64,000 nucleotides of DNA from Pigmentiphaga aceris (GTDB taxonomy: Bacteria; Pseudomonadota; Gammaproteobacteria; Burkholderiales; Burkholderiaceae_B): positions 3,472,001-3,536,000 of the forward strand of contig NZ_CP043046.1 of NCBI RefSeq assembly GCF_008119665.1. Reading direction: 5' to 3'. Both the position numbers and the translations under genes were made by a program. The notes under the pieces were generated by a model. The model saw only the letters and a program-made list of their open reading frames with translations, made no database searches and had not been told where the DNA came from. Below, one piece after another: positions 52,785-61,921 of the stretch (positions within the stretch are counted from its first letter, which is position 1; every line of letters begins with the position of its first letter).

Positions 52785-54299
52785 ATGCCCACTTGGCACA
52801 ACCTTGGCGACCTGGTCGACCGCAGCCGCGATCTGTCGCGCGTTGCCATCGTCGATCTGCTGGACCCGCTCGCACCCAAGTCATACACCCACGCCGAGAT
52901 CGACAATCTTGCCGGCGGCATCGCCAGCTTCCTGTTGCGACAAGGCCTGCAACGCGGCCAGCGCGTGGCAATCGCATCACTGAATCGCGCGGAATACGTC
53001 GCGGCCTACTTCGGCATCATGCGCGCCGGCCTGGTCGTCGTGCCGATCAACATCAAGGCCCCGCGCGCGGCCTTGCTGCACATTCTGAACGATGCCGACG
53101 TGCAGTTCGCCTTCGTCGACGCCGAGCGCGCGGCACTGATCCCGGCAGGCGTGCCAACGCTGAGTTTCGATGACACCAGTACAGACGGATTTGCAGCACG
53201 GGTGGTGCCCGGGCCATTTGAATCGGTTCGCCCCGCACCCGACGAAATTGCCCAGATGCTTTACACGTCCGGGTCTACCGGGCTGCCCAAGGGCGTGCCG
53301 CTGAATCACGAAGGCCAGTTGTATGCCCTGCGCATTGCAGCCCCTGCGCTGGTGCCGGAGGCAGACCGCTATCTGCTGGCACAGCCGCTGTACCACATGA
53401 ACGGCCTGTTCTTCCTGAAAACGGTGTTTGCGACCAATGCCTTCGTGGTGCTGGTCCCATCGTTCAATGCACGCCAATACCTGGACTTGCTGAGCGAATA
53501 CCGCGTCACCATCGGGCGGGCAGTGCCGACCATGTTCGCGCGTCTGATCAAGGAGCTGGAACAGACGCCCGACATTGATCTGAGTGCGCTCAGGCTGATC
53601 AATCTGGCATCTGCCCCATTGAGCCAGGCCTTGGTCGATCGCCTGCGTACACGCATCCCACATGCGCCGGTCGTGAACTGGTATGGCACGACCGAGGGCG
53701 GCCCGGGTGTGTTCGGGCCGCATCCCGACAAGCTGCCCACCCCAGACCTGTCGGTGGGATATCCACTGCCAAGCGGAGACGTGAAGCTGGTCGACGGACC
53801 CGACGAAAACAGCGGCGTGCTGGTGGTGCGCAACCCATCGGTGATGCGGGGTTATCACAATCTGCCCGCGCAAACCGCCAAGGTACTGCACGACGGTTGG
53901 TACACGGCCGGCGACGTCATGCGCCGCGATGCCAACGGTTTTTATTTCTTCATCGGCCGCGCCGACGACATGTTCGTGTGCTCGGGCGAGAACATCTATC
54001 CGGGCGAAGTCGAAAAGCTCCTGGAACGCCATCCGCAGGTGCGCGAAGCCTGCGTGCTGCCCTTGCCAGATGAGGAACGCGGGCAGGTGCCAGTGGCCTT
54101 CATCGTGCCGCAACCCGGTGCCGAACTGAGCTTTGACGAGATCAAACGTCACGCGCTTGAGCACGGCCCGGCCTACCAGCACCCGCGCCGCGTGGCCTTT
54201 TTGCCGCAGCTGCCCTGGGCAGGCACCAACAAGATCGACCGCGCCGCGCTGCTGGCCAGCGCGCGCGACAAAGAAACCTCGGCGGCCTGGAGCCGCTGA
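52785..54299 (+). CDS. AMP-forming acyl-CoA synthetase/ligase (ANL superfamily)
   Basis: A 504-residue adenylate-forming enzyme. The P-loop YTSGSTGLPKGV is at 160-171, WYGTTEGGPG follows, GWYTAGDVMRRDANGFYFFI and GENIYPGEVEKLLERH mark the core/C-terminal hinge, and the catalytic lysine is K483 in GTNKIDRAAL. It activates a carboxylic acid to its CoA thioester through an acyl-AMP. The substrate cannot be read. Being in the same operon as an importer, it probably activates the imported compound or a product of it. GGAG lies nine bases before the ATG. Confidence 0.92.
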   Translation: MPTWHNLGDLVDRSRDLSRVAIVDLLDPLAPKSYTHAEIDNLAGGIASFLLRQGLQRGQRVAIASLNRAEYVAAYFGIMRAGLVVVPINIKAPRAALLHILNDADVQFAFVDAERAALIPAGVPTLSFDDTSTDGFAARVVPGPFESVRPAPDEIAQMLYTSGSTGLPKGVPLNHEGQLYALRIAAPALVPEADRYLLAQPLYHMNGLFFLKTVFATNAFVVLVPSFNARQYLDLLSEYRVTIGRAVPTMFARLIKELEQTPDIDLSALRLINLASAPLSQALVDRLRTRIPHAPVVNWYGTTEGGPGVFGPHPDKLPTPDLSVGYPLPSGDVKLVDGPDENSGVLVVRNPSVMRGYHNLPAQTAKVLHDGWYTAGDVMRRDANGFYFFIGRADDMFVCSGENIYPGEVEKLLERHPQVREACVLPLPDEERGQVPVAFIVPQPGAELSFDEIKRHALEHGPAYQHPRRVAFLPQLPWAGTNKIDRAALLASARDKETSAAWSR

Positions 54300-54326
54300 A
54301 TCCCCCACTACAGGAGTTCCATCCCC

Positions 54327-55364
54327 ATGAAAGCCCTCGTTCTGCGCGAGCACGGCGACGCCGAAAAACTGCGTGTCGAAACCGATTTCCCCGATCCGGT
54401 GATCGGTGCCAACGACGTGCTGGTGCGTGTCCACGCGTCGGCCCTGAACTACCACGACATCTTCACGCGCCGTGGCATGCCCGGCATCAAAATCCCGTTG
54501 CCCACCATCATCGGGCTGGATGTGGCCGGCGAGATCATCGAAGTCGGCAGCAACGTCGAAGGCTGGTCGGTGGGCGACCGCGTGCTGGTCGACCCCGTGG
54601 ACATGGATACCGGTGCGCTGATCGGTGAGAACGTACACGGCGGCCTGGCTGAGCTGTGCCGCGTGCCGTCGCACCACCTGCTGCGCCTGTCCGACAAGGT
54701 GTCGTTCGATCAGGCGGCTGCCTTGCCGGTGGCTTACGGCACAGCACATCGCATGGTCAACACCATCGGCCAGATCAAGGCAGGCGAAAAGGTGCTGATC
54801 CTGGGCGCAAGCGGGGGCGTGGGCGTTGCCAGCCTGCAATTGGCCAAGCTGGCCGGTGCCTACGTGATTGCCGCTGCCGGCTCGGCCGAAAAGGGGGACA
54901 AGCTGCGTGAACTCGGTGCGGACGACGTCATTCTGTACAACGAGCTGGACTTTCTTGATGCGATCAAGGAACGCTACGGCAAACCCAGCCGCAATCGGGG
55001 CACGACCCGTGGCGGCGTTGACGTGGTGATCAACTTCACCGGTGGCGACACCTGGGTGAAGTCCCTGCGCACGCTGCGCCTGGGCGGCCGCTTGCTGACC
55101 TGCGGAGCCACCGCTGGCTACGCACCTCCGGAAGACATCCGTTATATCTGGACCTTCGAGCTGCAGATTCGTGGTTCCAACTGCTGGGACCGCGAAGACC
55201 TGCTGGCGCTCGTGAAACTGGTGGAAGACGGCAAGCTGGACCCACTGGTGGACGACGTCGTGCCGCTGGAACAAGCCAGCGCCGCATTGCAGCGCCTGGA
55301 AGACCGCAAGGTGTTGGGCAAACTGGTGATCGCCCCGCAAGCTGCGCAAAGAGAGGCAGCATGA
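54327..55364 (+). CDS. Zinc-independent alcohol dehydrogenase/quinone reductase-type MDR oxidoreductase
   Basis: A 345-residue medium-chain dehydrogenase/reductase. The GroES-like N-terminal half has NDVLVRVHASALNYHDIFTR and GLDVAGEIIEVGSNVEGW. The Rossmann part has VLILGASGGVGVASLQLAKL, binding NAD(P). The cysteine pattern of the structural zinc site is absent, which points to the quinone-oxidoreductase or enoyl-reductase side of the family. Its stop overlaps the thioesterase start by four bases (ATGA). Confidence 0.88.
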   Translation: MKALVLREHGDAEKLRVETDFPDPVIGANDVLVRVHASALNYHDIFTRRGMPGIKIPLPTIIGLDVAGEIIEVGSNVEGWSVGDRVLVDPVDMDTGALIGENVHGGLAELCRVPSHHLLRLSDKVSFDQAAALPVAYGTAHRMVNTIGQIKAGEKVLILGASGGVGVASLQLAKLAGAYVIAAAGSAEKGDKLRELGADDVILYNELDFLDAIKERYGKPSRNRGTTRGGVDVVINFTGGDTWVKSLRTLRLGGRLLTCGATAGYAPPEDIRYIWTFELQIRGSNCWDREDLLALVKLVEDGKLDPLVDDVVPLEQASAALQRLEDRKVLGKLVIAPQAAQREAA

Positions 55365-55792
55365 GCGACGCGACCCTGCCCTTGACCAAAGCACAGCTTC
55401 AGACCCTGCTTGACGAAGCCCCCTTCAATCAACTGCTTGGCCTGAAGGTGGTCAAGGCTGACCCGGAACGAGAAGAACTTACCGTGGTCGCATCAGTGCG
55501 ACCGGAATTCGAACGCCTGGCCGGTACCGGCCAATGGCATGGCGGACCACTGGCCGCGATCATCGACACCGTGGGTGACTTCGCGCTCACCATGCTGATT
55601 GGCCGCGTGCTGCCCACCATCAACTTCCGCGTCGACTATCTGCGCCCGGCCACCAGTGCCACGGTGAAGGCCGTGGCACGCGTGCGCCGCAACGGCCGCA
55701 GCGTCGGCCTGGTGGACGTGGACCTGTACAACGACGCCGACGTGCTGCTGGCGGTTGGCCGCGTCACTTACGCAACACAGAACGGGCGCTGA
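55361..55792 (+). CDS. PaaI-type acyl-CoA thioesterase
   Basis: A 143-residue hotdog-fold thioesterase with the PaaI pattern: [40 protein letters not shown] (a catalytic position in the helix) and [14 protein letters not shown]. Members release CoA from aromatic or aliphatic acyl-CoAs. Together with the ligase and the reductase of this operon it suggests a CoA-bound pathway in which the thioesterase either completes a conversion or rescues CoA. Confidence 0.9.
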   Translation: MSDATLPLTKAQLQTLLDEAPFNQLLGLKVVKADPEREELTVVASVRPEFERLAGTGQWHGGPLAAIIDTVGDFALTMLIGRVLPTINFRVDYLRPATSATVKAVARVRRNGRSVGLVDVDLYNDADVLLAVGRVTYATQNGR

Positions 55793-55889
55793 TGAGATTG
55801 CCGTCGGTCTTTGTCTGGACGAATACGCGGGCGCAAATCCGCCCCCGCGCACGACACTTGCCGACGGCACACCTGCCCAGGAATCAAGC

Positions 55890-57590
55890 ATGAGCACACT
55901 CATCGACATAAAGGGCCTGAATGTGGCCTTCCCCGGCCACCACGCCGTGCGCGGCCTGGACCTGCAACTGGCTGCTGGCGAAACCTTGGCGTTGGTAGGC
56001 GAATCCGGTTGCGGCAAGTCGACCACGGCGCTGGCTATCATGGGCTTGTTGCCAGGGTCGGCACGCGTCAGTGGCAGCATCGATGTCGACGGCAGGAACC
56101 TGCTGGCCTTGCCGGAACGCGAACTGTGCCAGGTGCGCGGCAAGCACATCTCGATGATCTTCCAGGAACCGATGACTGCTCTCGACCCGGTACATACCGT
56201 CGGGGCGCAGGTTGCGGAATCCCTGCGTCAGCATGATGGCCTGTCTGCCAAGGCGGCACGCGCGCGCGCCATCGAGTTGCTGGACTTGGTACGTCTGCCG
56301 GAACCGCAGCGTGCGATCGATGAATATCCCCATCGTTTTTCCGGTGGCCAGCGCCAGCGCATCATGATCGCAGCGGCCATTGCCTGTCATCCACGCCTGC
56401 TGGTGGCCGACGAGCCGACCACCGCCCTGGACGTCACCATCCAGGCGCAGATTCTGGAACTGCTGGACACGCTGCGACGAGAGCTGTCGATGGGCCTGCT
56501 GCTGATCACCCATGACCTGGGCGTGGTCGCACAATGGGCCGATCGCGTGGCGGTGATGTATGCCGGCAAGAAGCTTGAAGAAGCGCCCGCCGCGCGCTTC
56601 TTCGATGCCCCCACACATGCGTATTCGCGTGGCCTGCTGGGCGCCAGCCTGGACATCGGCAGCGGTCTGCACTACCGCCGTGATCGTCTGCCGGAAATTC
56701 GCGCGATCACCGATGCATCGAGCGGCCACACGCAATTCACCTTGCAAGGCGGGTCACGCGCGAATGCACCGACCTCGTTGTTGTCACCACCGACGGCCCC
56801 GCTGCTGTCGCTGATCGACGTACACACGCACTATCGCTCCAACACGCGGCAAGTGCACGCCGTGCAAGGCGTCAGCCTGTCGCTGGCCCGGGGCGAAACG
56901 CTGGGCCTCGTCGGCGAATCGGGCTGCGGCAAATCCACTCTGTCGCGCACCATCATGCGACTGGTCGATACCAGCAGCGGCAAGCTGGTGTTCGACGGCG
57001 AGGACATCACGCACGCGGGCACGCGCCAACTGCGTCCGTATCGCCGACGTGTCCAGATGATCTTCCAAGACCCCTATTCGTCTCTGAACCCTCGCCAGAC
57101 CGTAGGCCAGATCCTGGATAACGCGCTGGTCATCCACGGCGTGGACAGCCGACGGGCACGCATGGAACGCGTGACGCGCATCATCGACGCAGTGGGTTTG
57201 CCGACAAGGTCGGTAGAACGCCATCCACACGCGTTTTCAGGCGGTCAACGGCAGCGCATTGCGATTGCACGCGCGCTGATCCTGCAGCCGGAACTGGTCA
57301 TCTGCGACGAGCCGGTATCTGCGCTGGACGTCTCGATCCAAGCTCAGATCCTGAATCTGCTGGCAGACCTGAAAGCCGAGTTTTCCTTGAGCTACCTGTT
57401 CATCTCGCACGACTTGGCTGTGGTGCAATACATTGCCGATCGGGTGATGGTGATGCAAGCAGGCAAGATCGTCGAGACCGGTGACCACACCAGCATCTGG
57501 ACCACCCCCACCCACCCTTACACACGCAGCCTGATCGATGCGATTCCGCACGGCAGCCGTGCACAACGAGAGAATGCGCGCGCCGCTTGA
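55890..57590 (+). CDS. ABC transporter ATP-binding protein, fused double ATPase (DppD-DppF-like)
   Basis: A 566-residue protein with two complete ATPase domains in one chain. Walker [10 protein letters not shown] occurs at 37-45 and again at about 342-350. FSGGQRQRI signatures, DEPTTALDV and DEPVSALDV Walker B regions and [16 protein letters not shown] switch motifs are present in both halves. The oligopeptide-transporter C-terminal region follows each half ([24 protein letters not shown]). It energises the two permeases of the operon. The ATG at 55890 has AGGA eight bases upstream; an earlier open stretch overlaps the thioesterase gene. Confidence 0.93.
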   Translation: MSTLIDIKGLNVAFPGHHAVRGLDLQLAAGETLALVGESGCGKSTTALAIMGLLPGSARVSGSIDVDGRNLLALPERELCQVRGKHISMIFQEPMTALDPVHTVGAQVAESLRQHDGLSAKAARARAIELLDLVRLPEPQRAIDEYPHRFSGGQRQRIMIAAAIACHPRLLVADEPTTALDVTIQAQILELLDTLRRELSMGLLLITHDLGVVAQWADRVAVMYAGKKLEEAPAARFFDAPTHAYSRGLLGASLDIGSGLHYRRDRLPEIRAITDASSGHTQFTLQGGSRANAPTSLLSPPTAPLLSLIDVHTHYRSNTRQVHAVQGVSLSLARGETLGLVGESGCGKSTLSRTIMRLVDTSSGKLVFDGEDITHAGTRQLRPYRRRVQMIFQDPYSSLNPRQTVGQILDNALVIHGVDSRRARMERVTRIIDAVGLPTRSVERHPHAFSGGQRQRIAIARALILQPELVICDEPVSALDVSIQAQILNLLADLKAEFSLSYLFISHDLAVVQYIADRVMVMQAGKIVETGDHTSIWTTPTHPYTRSLIDAIPHGSRAQRENARAA

Positions 57591-57618
57591 GCGCAGCGCA
57601 TCCCACCGGAGACACCCC

Positions 57619-58143
57619 ATGAACCCCAACCCTGACATCGGCATTCTGGCGCGCCGACGCATCGAAGCCGAAATCATCAAACCGATTTATGAAATTCTGG
57701 TGCGTGAACTTGGCAAGGAACGCGCAGGCGACATCATTGGCGAAGCGGTGTCAGGCGCTGCCGTGCAAGCCGGCAGACAGTTTGCCGAGCGTGAGCCGGG
57801 TGGTCGTGTCGACCTGAACACCTTCGCCGGCTTGCAGCATTTGTGGACCAAGGACGATGCGCTGCGCATCGAGGTTTATGCAAGCGACGCCCAGCAGTTC
57901 GACTATGACGTGACCCGTTGCCGTTATGCCGAGATGTACCAGGAAATGGGCCTGGGCGAGATCGGCCACCTGCTGTCCTGTAATCGGGACAGTGAGTTCA
58001 TCAAGGGTTATGCCCCCAGCGTAGACCTGAGCCGCACCACCACCATCATGAGCGGGGCGGCGCGTTGCAACTTCCGGTATCGCGCGACGGACGTGTCGCA
58101 GCCGGAAAGCCCTGCACCGAAAGACGACACCCAGGAACGCTGA
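57619..58143 (+). CDS. L-2-amino-thiazoline-4-carboxylate (ATC) hydrolase family protein
   Basis: A 174-residue protein matching the ATC hydrolase family. Conserved segments are ARRRIEAEIIKPIYEILVRE, VTRCRYAEMYQEMGLGEIGH, LLSCNRDSEFIKGY and a final CNFRYR, with Cys in SCNRD and CNFRY. The founding member opens the thiazoline ring of L-ATC on the way to L-cysteine; most homologues, found next to ABC transporters, are uncharacterised. Here it is the last gene of the operon, 28 bp after the ATPase. Its presence suggests the imported substrate may hold a cyclic C-N bond. GGAG precedes the ATG at 57619. Confidence 0.8.
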   Translation: MNPNPDIGILARRRIEAEIIKPIYEILVRELGKERAGDIIGEAVSGAAVQAGRQFAEREPGGRVDLNTFAGLQHLWTKDDALRIEVYASDAQQFDYDVTRCRYAEMYQEMGLGEIGHLLSCNRDSEFIKGYAPSVDLSRTTTIMSGAARCNFRYRATDVSQPESPAPKDDTQER

Positions 58144-58169
58144 GTATTGGCTTGGCTGTGCTTGTACTG

Positions 58170-58199
58170 CCGACGATGCGCTGGCGCGACCATCGTCGG
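58170..58199 (+). terminator. Hairpin after the ABC/CoA-ligase operon
   Basis: A perfect 9-bp stem CCGACGATG/CATCGTCGG with a 12-base loop, 26 bp past the stop of the last gene. No T-tract, so the terminator function is uncertain. Confidence 0.4.
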
Positions 58200-58361
58200 A
58201 ACCGGTAAATCCCGGACACAAGAAACGAACGCTCGGTCACATGGTGTGCGGACTCGACGAGGGATAATCGCGGTCGTCATCAAACGCCGGGTCTGTCTTG
58301 CTGACTGTTAAGAACAGTGGCCTGGCAGATGGCCGTCGCCAACAATCAAAAGGCTTTTTTG

Positions 58362-58565
58362 ATGTGGGATGTCGCCACCAGTTTCTACGCCCTGCTGCTG
58401 TTTCTGGCTTTGGCAGCATCGATCGGCATGAGCGCCCTGTTCATCTGGTTTGGCATTCGGTCGCCCACGCGACAAGGCACGCTGACCTGCGTGGTGCTGT
58501 CGGTGGCCTCGCTGATGCCCATCTTCTTTGTGGCATTGCTGGTGGTAGCGATCCGGTCGGATTGA
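58362..58565 (+). CDS. Small two-helix membrane protein, unknown
   Basis: A 67-residue hydrophobic protein with two predicted helices (SFYALLLFLALAASIGMSALFI and LTCVVLSVASLMPIFFVALL) joined by a short basic loop (GIRSPTRQG). I do not recognise a family. The ATG at 58362 has AAGG about nine bases upstream; a GTG 45 bases earlier is in frame but less likely. It is followed 18 bp later by a secreted-protein gene and may be cotranscribed with it. Confidence 0.6.
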   Translation: MWDVATSFYALLLFLALAASIGMSALFIWFGIRSPTRQGTLTCVVLSVASLMPIFFVALLVVAIRSD

Positions 58566-58583
58566 CCCTGACAAGGACACTGC

Positions 58584-59093
58584 ATGCTGTTGATGAAGAG
58601 ATTTCTGTTTGTGCCAGCCCTGATGGTCATCGCGCTGTCTGGCACCATGTCGGCCATGGCCGCCGCGCCAATACCCAGCGTCGCGCAGATCCTGGCTGTC
58701 TGCGAATCTCCGTCGGTCGAGGAAGCAACCAGCAAGGGCGACACCATCGGCTGGGCACGGATGAGCGACGCGCAGATTGAACCCTGGCGCAAGGACTTCC
58801 TTGCCTTCAACGGCGGCTCGGTGTCACCGGTGGGCTGGAAAAAGTCTGCAAAGCCCGATGACGATGTGTTGTCGTTCTGGATTGCCGCTGGCCGCGACAG
58901 CCACAAGGCATGCAGCTATCTGACGTCCAGCCCGGCAAGCCTGCTGGATCAACTGACCGCATTTCTTGGTGCGCCGCAGACGCTTGAAAAAAGTGCGCTT
59001 AGCACCACGGCTTTCTGGAAGCATGGAAATCGCGAGACCCAGTATTCGCAATCGGGGGCTGTTGGGTTGCTTAACGTCAGATATGCGCGCTGA
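58584..59093 (+). CDS. Secreted hypothetical protein
   Basis: A 169-residue protein with a signal peptide (KRFLFVPALMVIALSGTMSAMAAA) likely cut near residue 27, so probably periplasmic. The mature part has two cysteines (in ILAVCESPS and HKACSYLTS) that could form a disulfide. No family recognised. AAGGA lies seven bases before the ATG. Neighbouring small membrane proteins on both sides (spacings 18 and 2 bp) suggest a three-gene unit. Confidence 0.65.
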   Translation: MLLMKRFLFVPALMVIALSGTMSAMAAAPIPSVAQILAVCESPSVEEATSKGDTIGWARMSDAQIEPWRKDFLAFNGGSVSPVGWKKSAKPDDDVLSFWIAAGRDSHKACSYLTSSPASLLDQLTAFLGAPQTLEKSALSTTAFWKHGNRETQYSQSGAVGLLNVRYAR

Positions 59094-59095
59094 AC

Positions 59096-59314
59096 ATGTA
59101 CATCAATTCCGAGAGCCTTGGGCAGGTACTGATGTTCATGTTTGTCTTCGGCGCGGTGATAAGCATCGTCGTGCTGGCGCTTGGCATCTGGCTGGCCAAG
59201 AAGACATACCGCCACCTGCGTGCGCGTAATGTGCGTTTTGCAGGGCTGTTCGCCACGCTTGGGGTGATGGTGCTGTTTGCGGCTGTGGGGTACATCTTGG
59301 CCAGGACGCTTTGA
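59096..59314 (+). CDS. Small two-helix membrane protein, unknown
   Basis: A 72-residue protein with two predicted helices (VLMFMFVFGAVISIVVLALGIWL and FAGLFATLGVMVLFAAVGYIL) and a basic loop (AKKTYRHLRARNVR) likely in the cytoplasm. It starts two bases after the stop of the secreted-protein gene, which implies translational coupling. No known family. A strong terminator follows. Confidence 0.6.
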   Translation: MYINSESLGQVLMFMFVFGAVISIVVLALGIWLAKKTYRHLRARNVRFAGLFATLGVMVLFAAVGYILARTL

Positions 59315-59348
59315 GGCTGGCAAGCACAGAAAAAAACATACAGAAAAA

Positions 59349-59392
59349 CAAAAGCCCGGGGCCAGCATTCACATGCCAGCCCCGGGCTTTTT
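59349..59392. terminator. Bidirectional terminator between the small membrane gene and phoU
   Basis: A 12-bp perfect stem AAAGCCCGGGGC/GCCCCGGGCTTT (59351-59362 with 59379-59390), preceded by A-rich and followed by T-rich sequence. It sits between convergent genes and serves both. Confidence 0.9.
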
Positions 59393-59407
59393 CACGTCAA
59401 GCGTCGA

Positions 59408-60109
59408 TCAGTTCGATGCCGCTTCGCGCTCGATGTTCTCAAGCCCGGTGTGACGAACGTCCTGGCCCTTGACCATGTAGACGACCAGTTCACACATGTT
59501 CTTCGCGTGATCGCCGATGCGTTCCAGCGCCTTGGCGATGAACAGCAGTTCGATGGAACGCGAAATGGTGCGCGGGTCTTCGATCATGTAGGTGACCAGT
59601 TGACGGATCACGCCTTGCCATTCGGCATCCACGCCCTTGTCCTGACGCACCACTTGCGCGGCGGCCTGGATGTCCAGACGGGCGAAGGCGTCAAGCGCCT
59701 GGCGCAGCATGGCGGTCACGCTGGCCGCCATGTGCCAGATTTCGACGGCAGGCATGTTGCGGCGGCCGGCTTCGTGAATGCGCTTGGCTTGCTGAGCGAT
59801 CTTCTCGGCCTCGTCACCGGCACGCTCCATGTGGGTGACCATCTTCACCACGGTGATGAGCATGCGCAGGTCGCCTGCGGTCGGCTGGCGACGCGCAAGA
59901 ATGTGGTTGCACGCCTGGTCGATCTCAAGCTCGTAGGTGTTGACTTCGTCGTCGCGTGCGACAACGCGTTCGAGCAGTTCCAGGTCGCCGTTGGCCAGGC
60001 CATCGACAGCAGCGGCGATCTGCGACTCGACCAGCCCGCCCATTTGAAGGAAACGCGAACGTACAGCTTCAAGCTCAGTGTCGAACTGACGGTTTGTGTG
60101 GTCGGTCAT
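59408..60109 (-). CDS. phoU: Phosphate signalling protein PhoU
   Basis: PhoU transmits the phosphate status of the PstSCAB transporter to the PhoR kinase. Length 233, with two PhoU repeats of three helices each. The metal-binding E/D-x3-D-type motifs appear in MERAGDEAEKIAQQAKRIH (first half) and ALERIGDHAKNMCELVVYM (second half). The start is the ATG at 60109 (MTDHTNRQFDTEL), with GGAGG upstream. Unlike in many genomes it is not next to pst genes here; rpiA is upstream in the same direction. A Pho-box-like site lies about 30 bp upstream. Confidence 0.95.
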   Translation of the reverse strand: MTDHTNRQFDTELEAVRSRFLQMGGLVESQIAAAVDGLANGDLELLERVVARDDEVNTYELEIDQACNHILARRQPTAGDLRMLITVVKMVTHMERAGDEAEKIAQQAKRIHEAGRRNMPAVEIWHMAASVTAMLRQALDAFARLDIQAAAQVVRQDKGVDAEWQGVIRQLVTYMIEDPRTISRSIELLFIAKALERIGDHAKNMCELVVYMVKGQDVRHTGLENIEREAASN

Positions 60110-60139
60110 GCCGCCCTCCATGCAGGAAAACGCGAGAAT

Positions 60140-60157
60140 ACGACTCGCTTATGACAG
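60140..60157 (-). promoter_or_regulatory. Pho-box-like sequence upstream of phoU
   Basis: Minus strand CTGTCATAAGCGAGTCGT. The first seven bases match the PhoB half-site CTGTCAT exactly, and the second half matches at four of seven. A second exact CTGTCAT lies on the plus strand at 60166-60172, making a larger palindrome ATGACAG-N8-CTGTCAT. PhoB control of phoU would fit known biology. Confidence 0.45.
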
Positions 60158-60223
60158 GATTATGTCTGTCATGGACAGCGGACGAAACCCGTGTAGGGGT
60201 TTTCGCGCGCCGCCGACGTCAGA

Positions 60224-60901
60224 TCAGCGTGAATCCAGGCGACGAATGCCATCCTGGGTGGCCAGCAGGGCCACATTGGCACCTTGCAAGGCGAACAATC
60301 CGCAGGTCACTACGCCAGGTACATCGTTCAGCAGGGTTTCCATTTCCTTGGCGCGCGGAATGGCCAGACCGTGGATGTCGATGATGGCATTGCCGTTATC
60401 AGTAACGAAACCTTCACGCAGCACGGGCTTGCCGCCCAGGCGCACGACCATGCGCGACACCGAGGCCAGGGCCATCGGGATCACTTCCAGCGGCAGCGGG
60501 AATTTGCCCAATTCAGTAACCAGCTTGGATTCGTCTGCGATGCAGATGAAACGGGCAGCGACCGAGGCGACGATTTTTTCACGCGTCAGCGCGCCGCCAC
60601 CACCCTTGATCATTTGCAGCTTGCTGTCGATCTCATCGGCACCATCGACATAGATGGGCATGAAATCGACTTCGTTCAGATCGAACACCGGCAGGCCCAG
60701 GGCCGCCAGGCGGGCGGCGCTGCGCTCGGAACTGGCGACCGTGCCACGGATACGGCCCTTGAAAGCGGCCAGGCCGTCGATGAACAGGTCGGCGGTGGAA
60801 CCGGTACCGACGCCGATCACGGTGTCGGGCGCGGCCACGTCTTCCACGAATTTAAGGGCCGCATCGGCGGCTTGCTGCTTGAGTTCCTGCTGCGTAAGCA
60901 T
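60224..60901 (-). CDS. rpiA: Ribose-5-phosphate isomerase A
   Basis: Interconverts ribose-5-phosphate and ribulose-5-phosphate in the pentose phosphate pathway. Length 225. [17 protein letters not shown] is the phosphate-binding loop, YVDGADEID carries the catalytic aspartates, and [15 protein letters not shown] has the catalytic glutamate region. These are the RpiA signatures. It starts at the ATG at 60901. Confidence 0.97.
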   Translation of the reverse strand: MLTQQELKQQAADAALKFVEDVAAPDTVIGVGTGSTADLFIDGLAAFKGRIRGTVASSERSAARLAALGLPVFDLNEVDFMPIYVDGADEIDSKLQMIKGGGGALTREKIVASVAARFICIADESKLVTELGKFPLPLEVIPMALASVSRMVVRLGGKPVLREGFVTDNGNAIIDIHGLAIPRAKEMETLLNDVPGVVTCGLFALQGANVALLATQDGIRRLDSR

Positions 60902-61001
60902 GTCTTTGTGCGAAAAAAGGCGAAGAAGGCGGCATGCTAGCAGACCGCTGCGAAACGGCTTGCCAGCATGGGTTGGATTGGGTTTTAAGGTGTTGCGTGA
61001 A

Positions 61002-61637
61002 TCAATACAAGGTCGTGCGGACGCGTTCGTCCAGGTCCTTGTCGTAGGTCACACCGTCGAAATGTTCGTCGCGGCGCGCGGCAATCGTGGCGACCAGCGT
61101 GCCGGTGGACGGCAGCGTGTTGCGCGCAACCTGACTGGCCGGGTTCCACAGATCGGCGCGCACCACTGCGCGGGAGCATTGGAAGTACGCGCGTTCCACC
61201 GTCACGATGATGGCTACCGATGGCGGTTTGCCGTTCATGCTCATGCTGTCCAGCAGGGCCGGGTCGGCGCTCAGGCGTGCGTGTCCGGCCACGCGCAGGG
61301 TTTCGCCCACGCCGGGAATCAGGAACAGCAGGGAGATCCGCGGATCGACCAGCAGATTGCGCAGGCTGTCGACCCGGTTGTTGCCTCGGCGCTCGGGCAG
61401 GATCAAGGTCTTTTCGTCCACGATGCGCACAAAGCCTTTTGGATCGCCACGGGGCGAGCAGTCCATGCCTTTGTCACCAAGGGTGGCCATCGCAAAGAAC
61501 GGCGAGGCGTCGATCAATGCACGGTAGTTCTCGTCGATGTAGTCCAGCTCCTTGTACAGGGATGCCGGAGGTGGCGACCCGAAGCGGGCCAACAAGGTGT
61601 CTAGACTGGTGATGTCGAAGCTTGGATCGCCGTGCAT
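61002..61637 (-). CDS. Pyridoxamine 5'-phosphate oxidase-family flavoprotein
   Basis: A 211-residue protein with a split-barrel FMN-binding fold (PPOX). [39 protein letters not shown] and [20 protein letters not shown] match the subgroup annotated pyridoxamine 5'-phosphate oxidase family, MSMEG_1061 type. These are not true PdxH enzymes; most bind FMN or F420 and reduce unknown substrates. The start is the ATG at 61637, with AGGAG nine bases upstream; an open stretch of 59 codons further upstream is not conserved. Confidence 0.87.
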   Translation of the reverse strand: MHGDPSFDITSLDTLLARFGSPPPASLYKELDYIDENYRALIDASPFFAMATLGDKGMDCSPRGDPKGFVRIVDEKTLILPERRGNNRVDSLRNLLVDPRISLLFLIPGVGETLRVAGHARLSADPALLDSMSMNGKPPSVAIIVTVERAYFQCSRAVVRADLWNPASQVARNTLPSTGTLVATIAARRDEHFDGVTYDKDLDERVRTTLY

Positions 61638-61865
61638 GGAAGAACGCTCCTTGAAGGCCGTGGGGCCGGTATCAGATTCGGGGGCTGGGACTGCGCTCGA
61701 AGGATTGCAACACGGACCCATGCAGACCATGTGGCGGCCGGAGCGACGGGCAGGCGCGCGGGTTCGGTCACGGGTCGACGTGCGACTGGGCTCACGGGTC
61801 ATTACCCTGCGCATTTCGTTGCCTGCCTGGTGATTGCTCGGTTGCTTGCGCGGTTATCCGTTCAG

Positions 61866-61921
61866 TGCTGGCTTGTCATTGCTGGCTTGTTATTACCGGC
61901 TTCTCAGTGCCAGCTTATTTG
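61866..61921. repeat. 4 x 14-bp tandem repeat at the rmuC 3' end
   Basis: TGCTGGCTTGTCAT, TGCTGGCTTGTTAT, TACCGGCTTCTCAG and TGCCAGCTTATTTG in tandem. The last unit overlaps the rmuC stop codon, so the array forms the start of its 3' untranslated region. Confidence 0.75.

Noticed and set aside
52977..55394. Very long open frame on the minus strand (about 800 codons)
   Set aside because: Lies opposite the CoA ligase and MDR reductase genes, which have full family motifs. The translation is His/Gln/Arg-rich without any domain, the usual antisense artefact in high-GC DNA.
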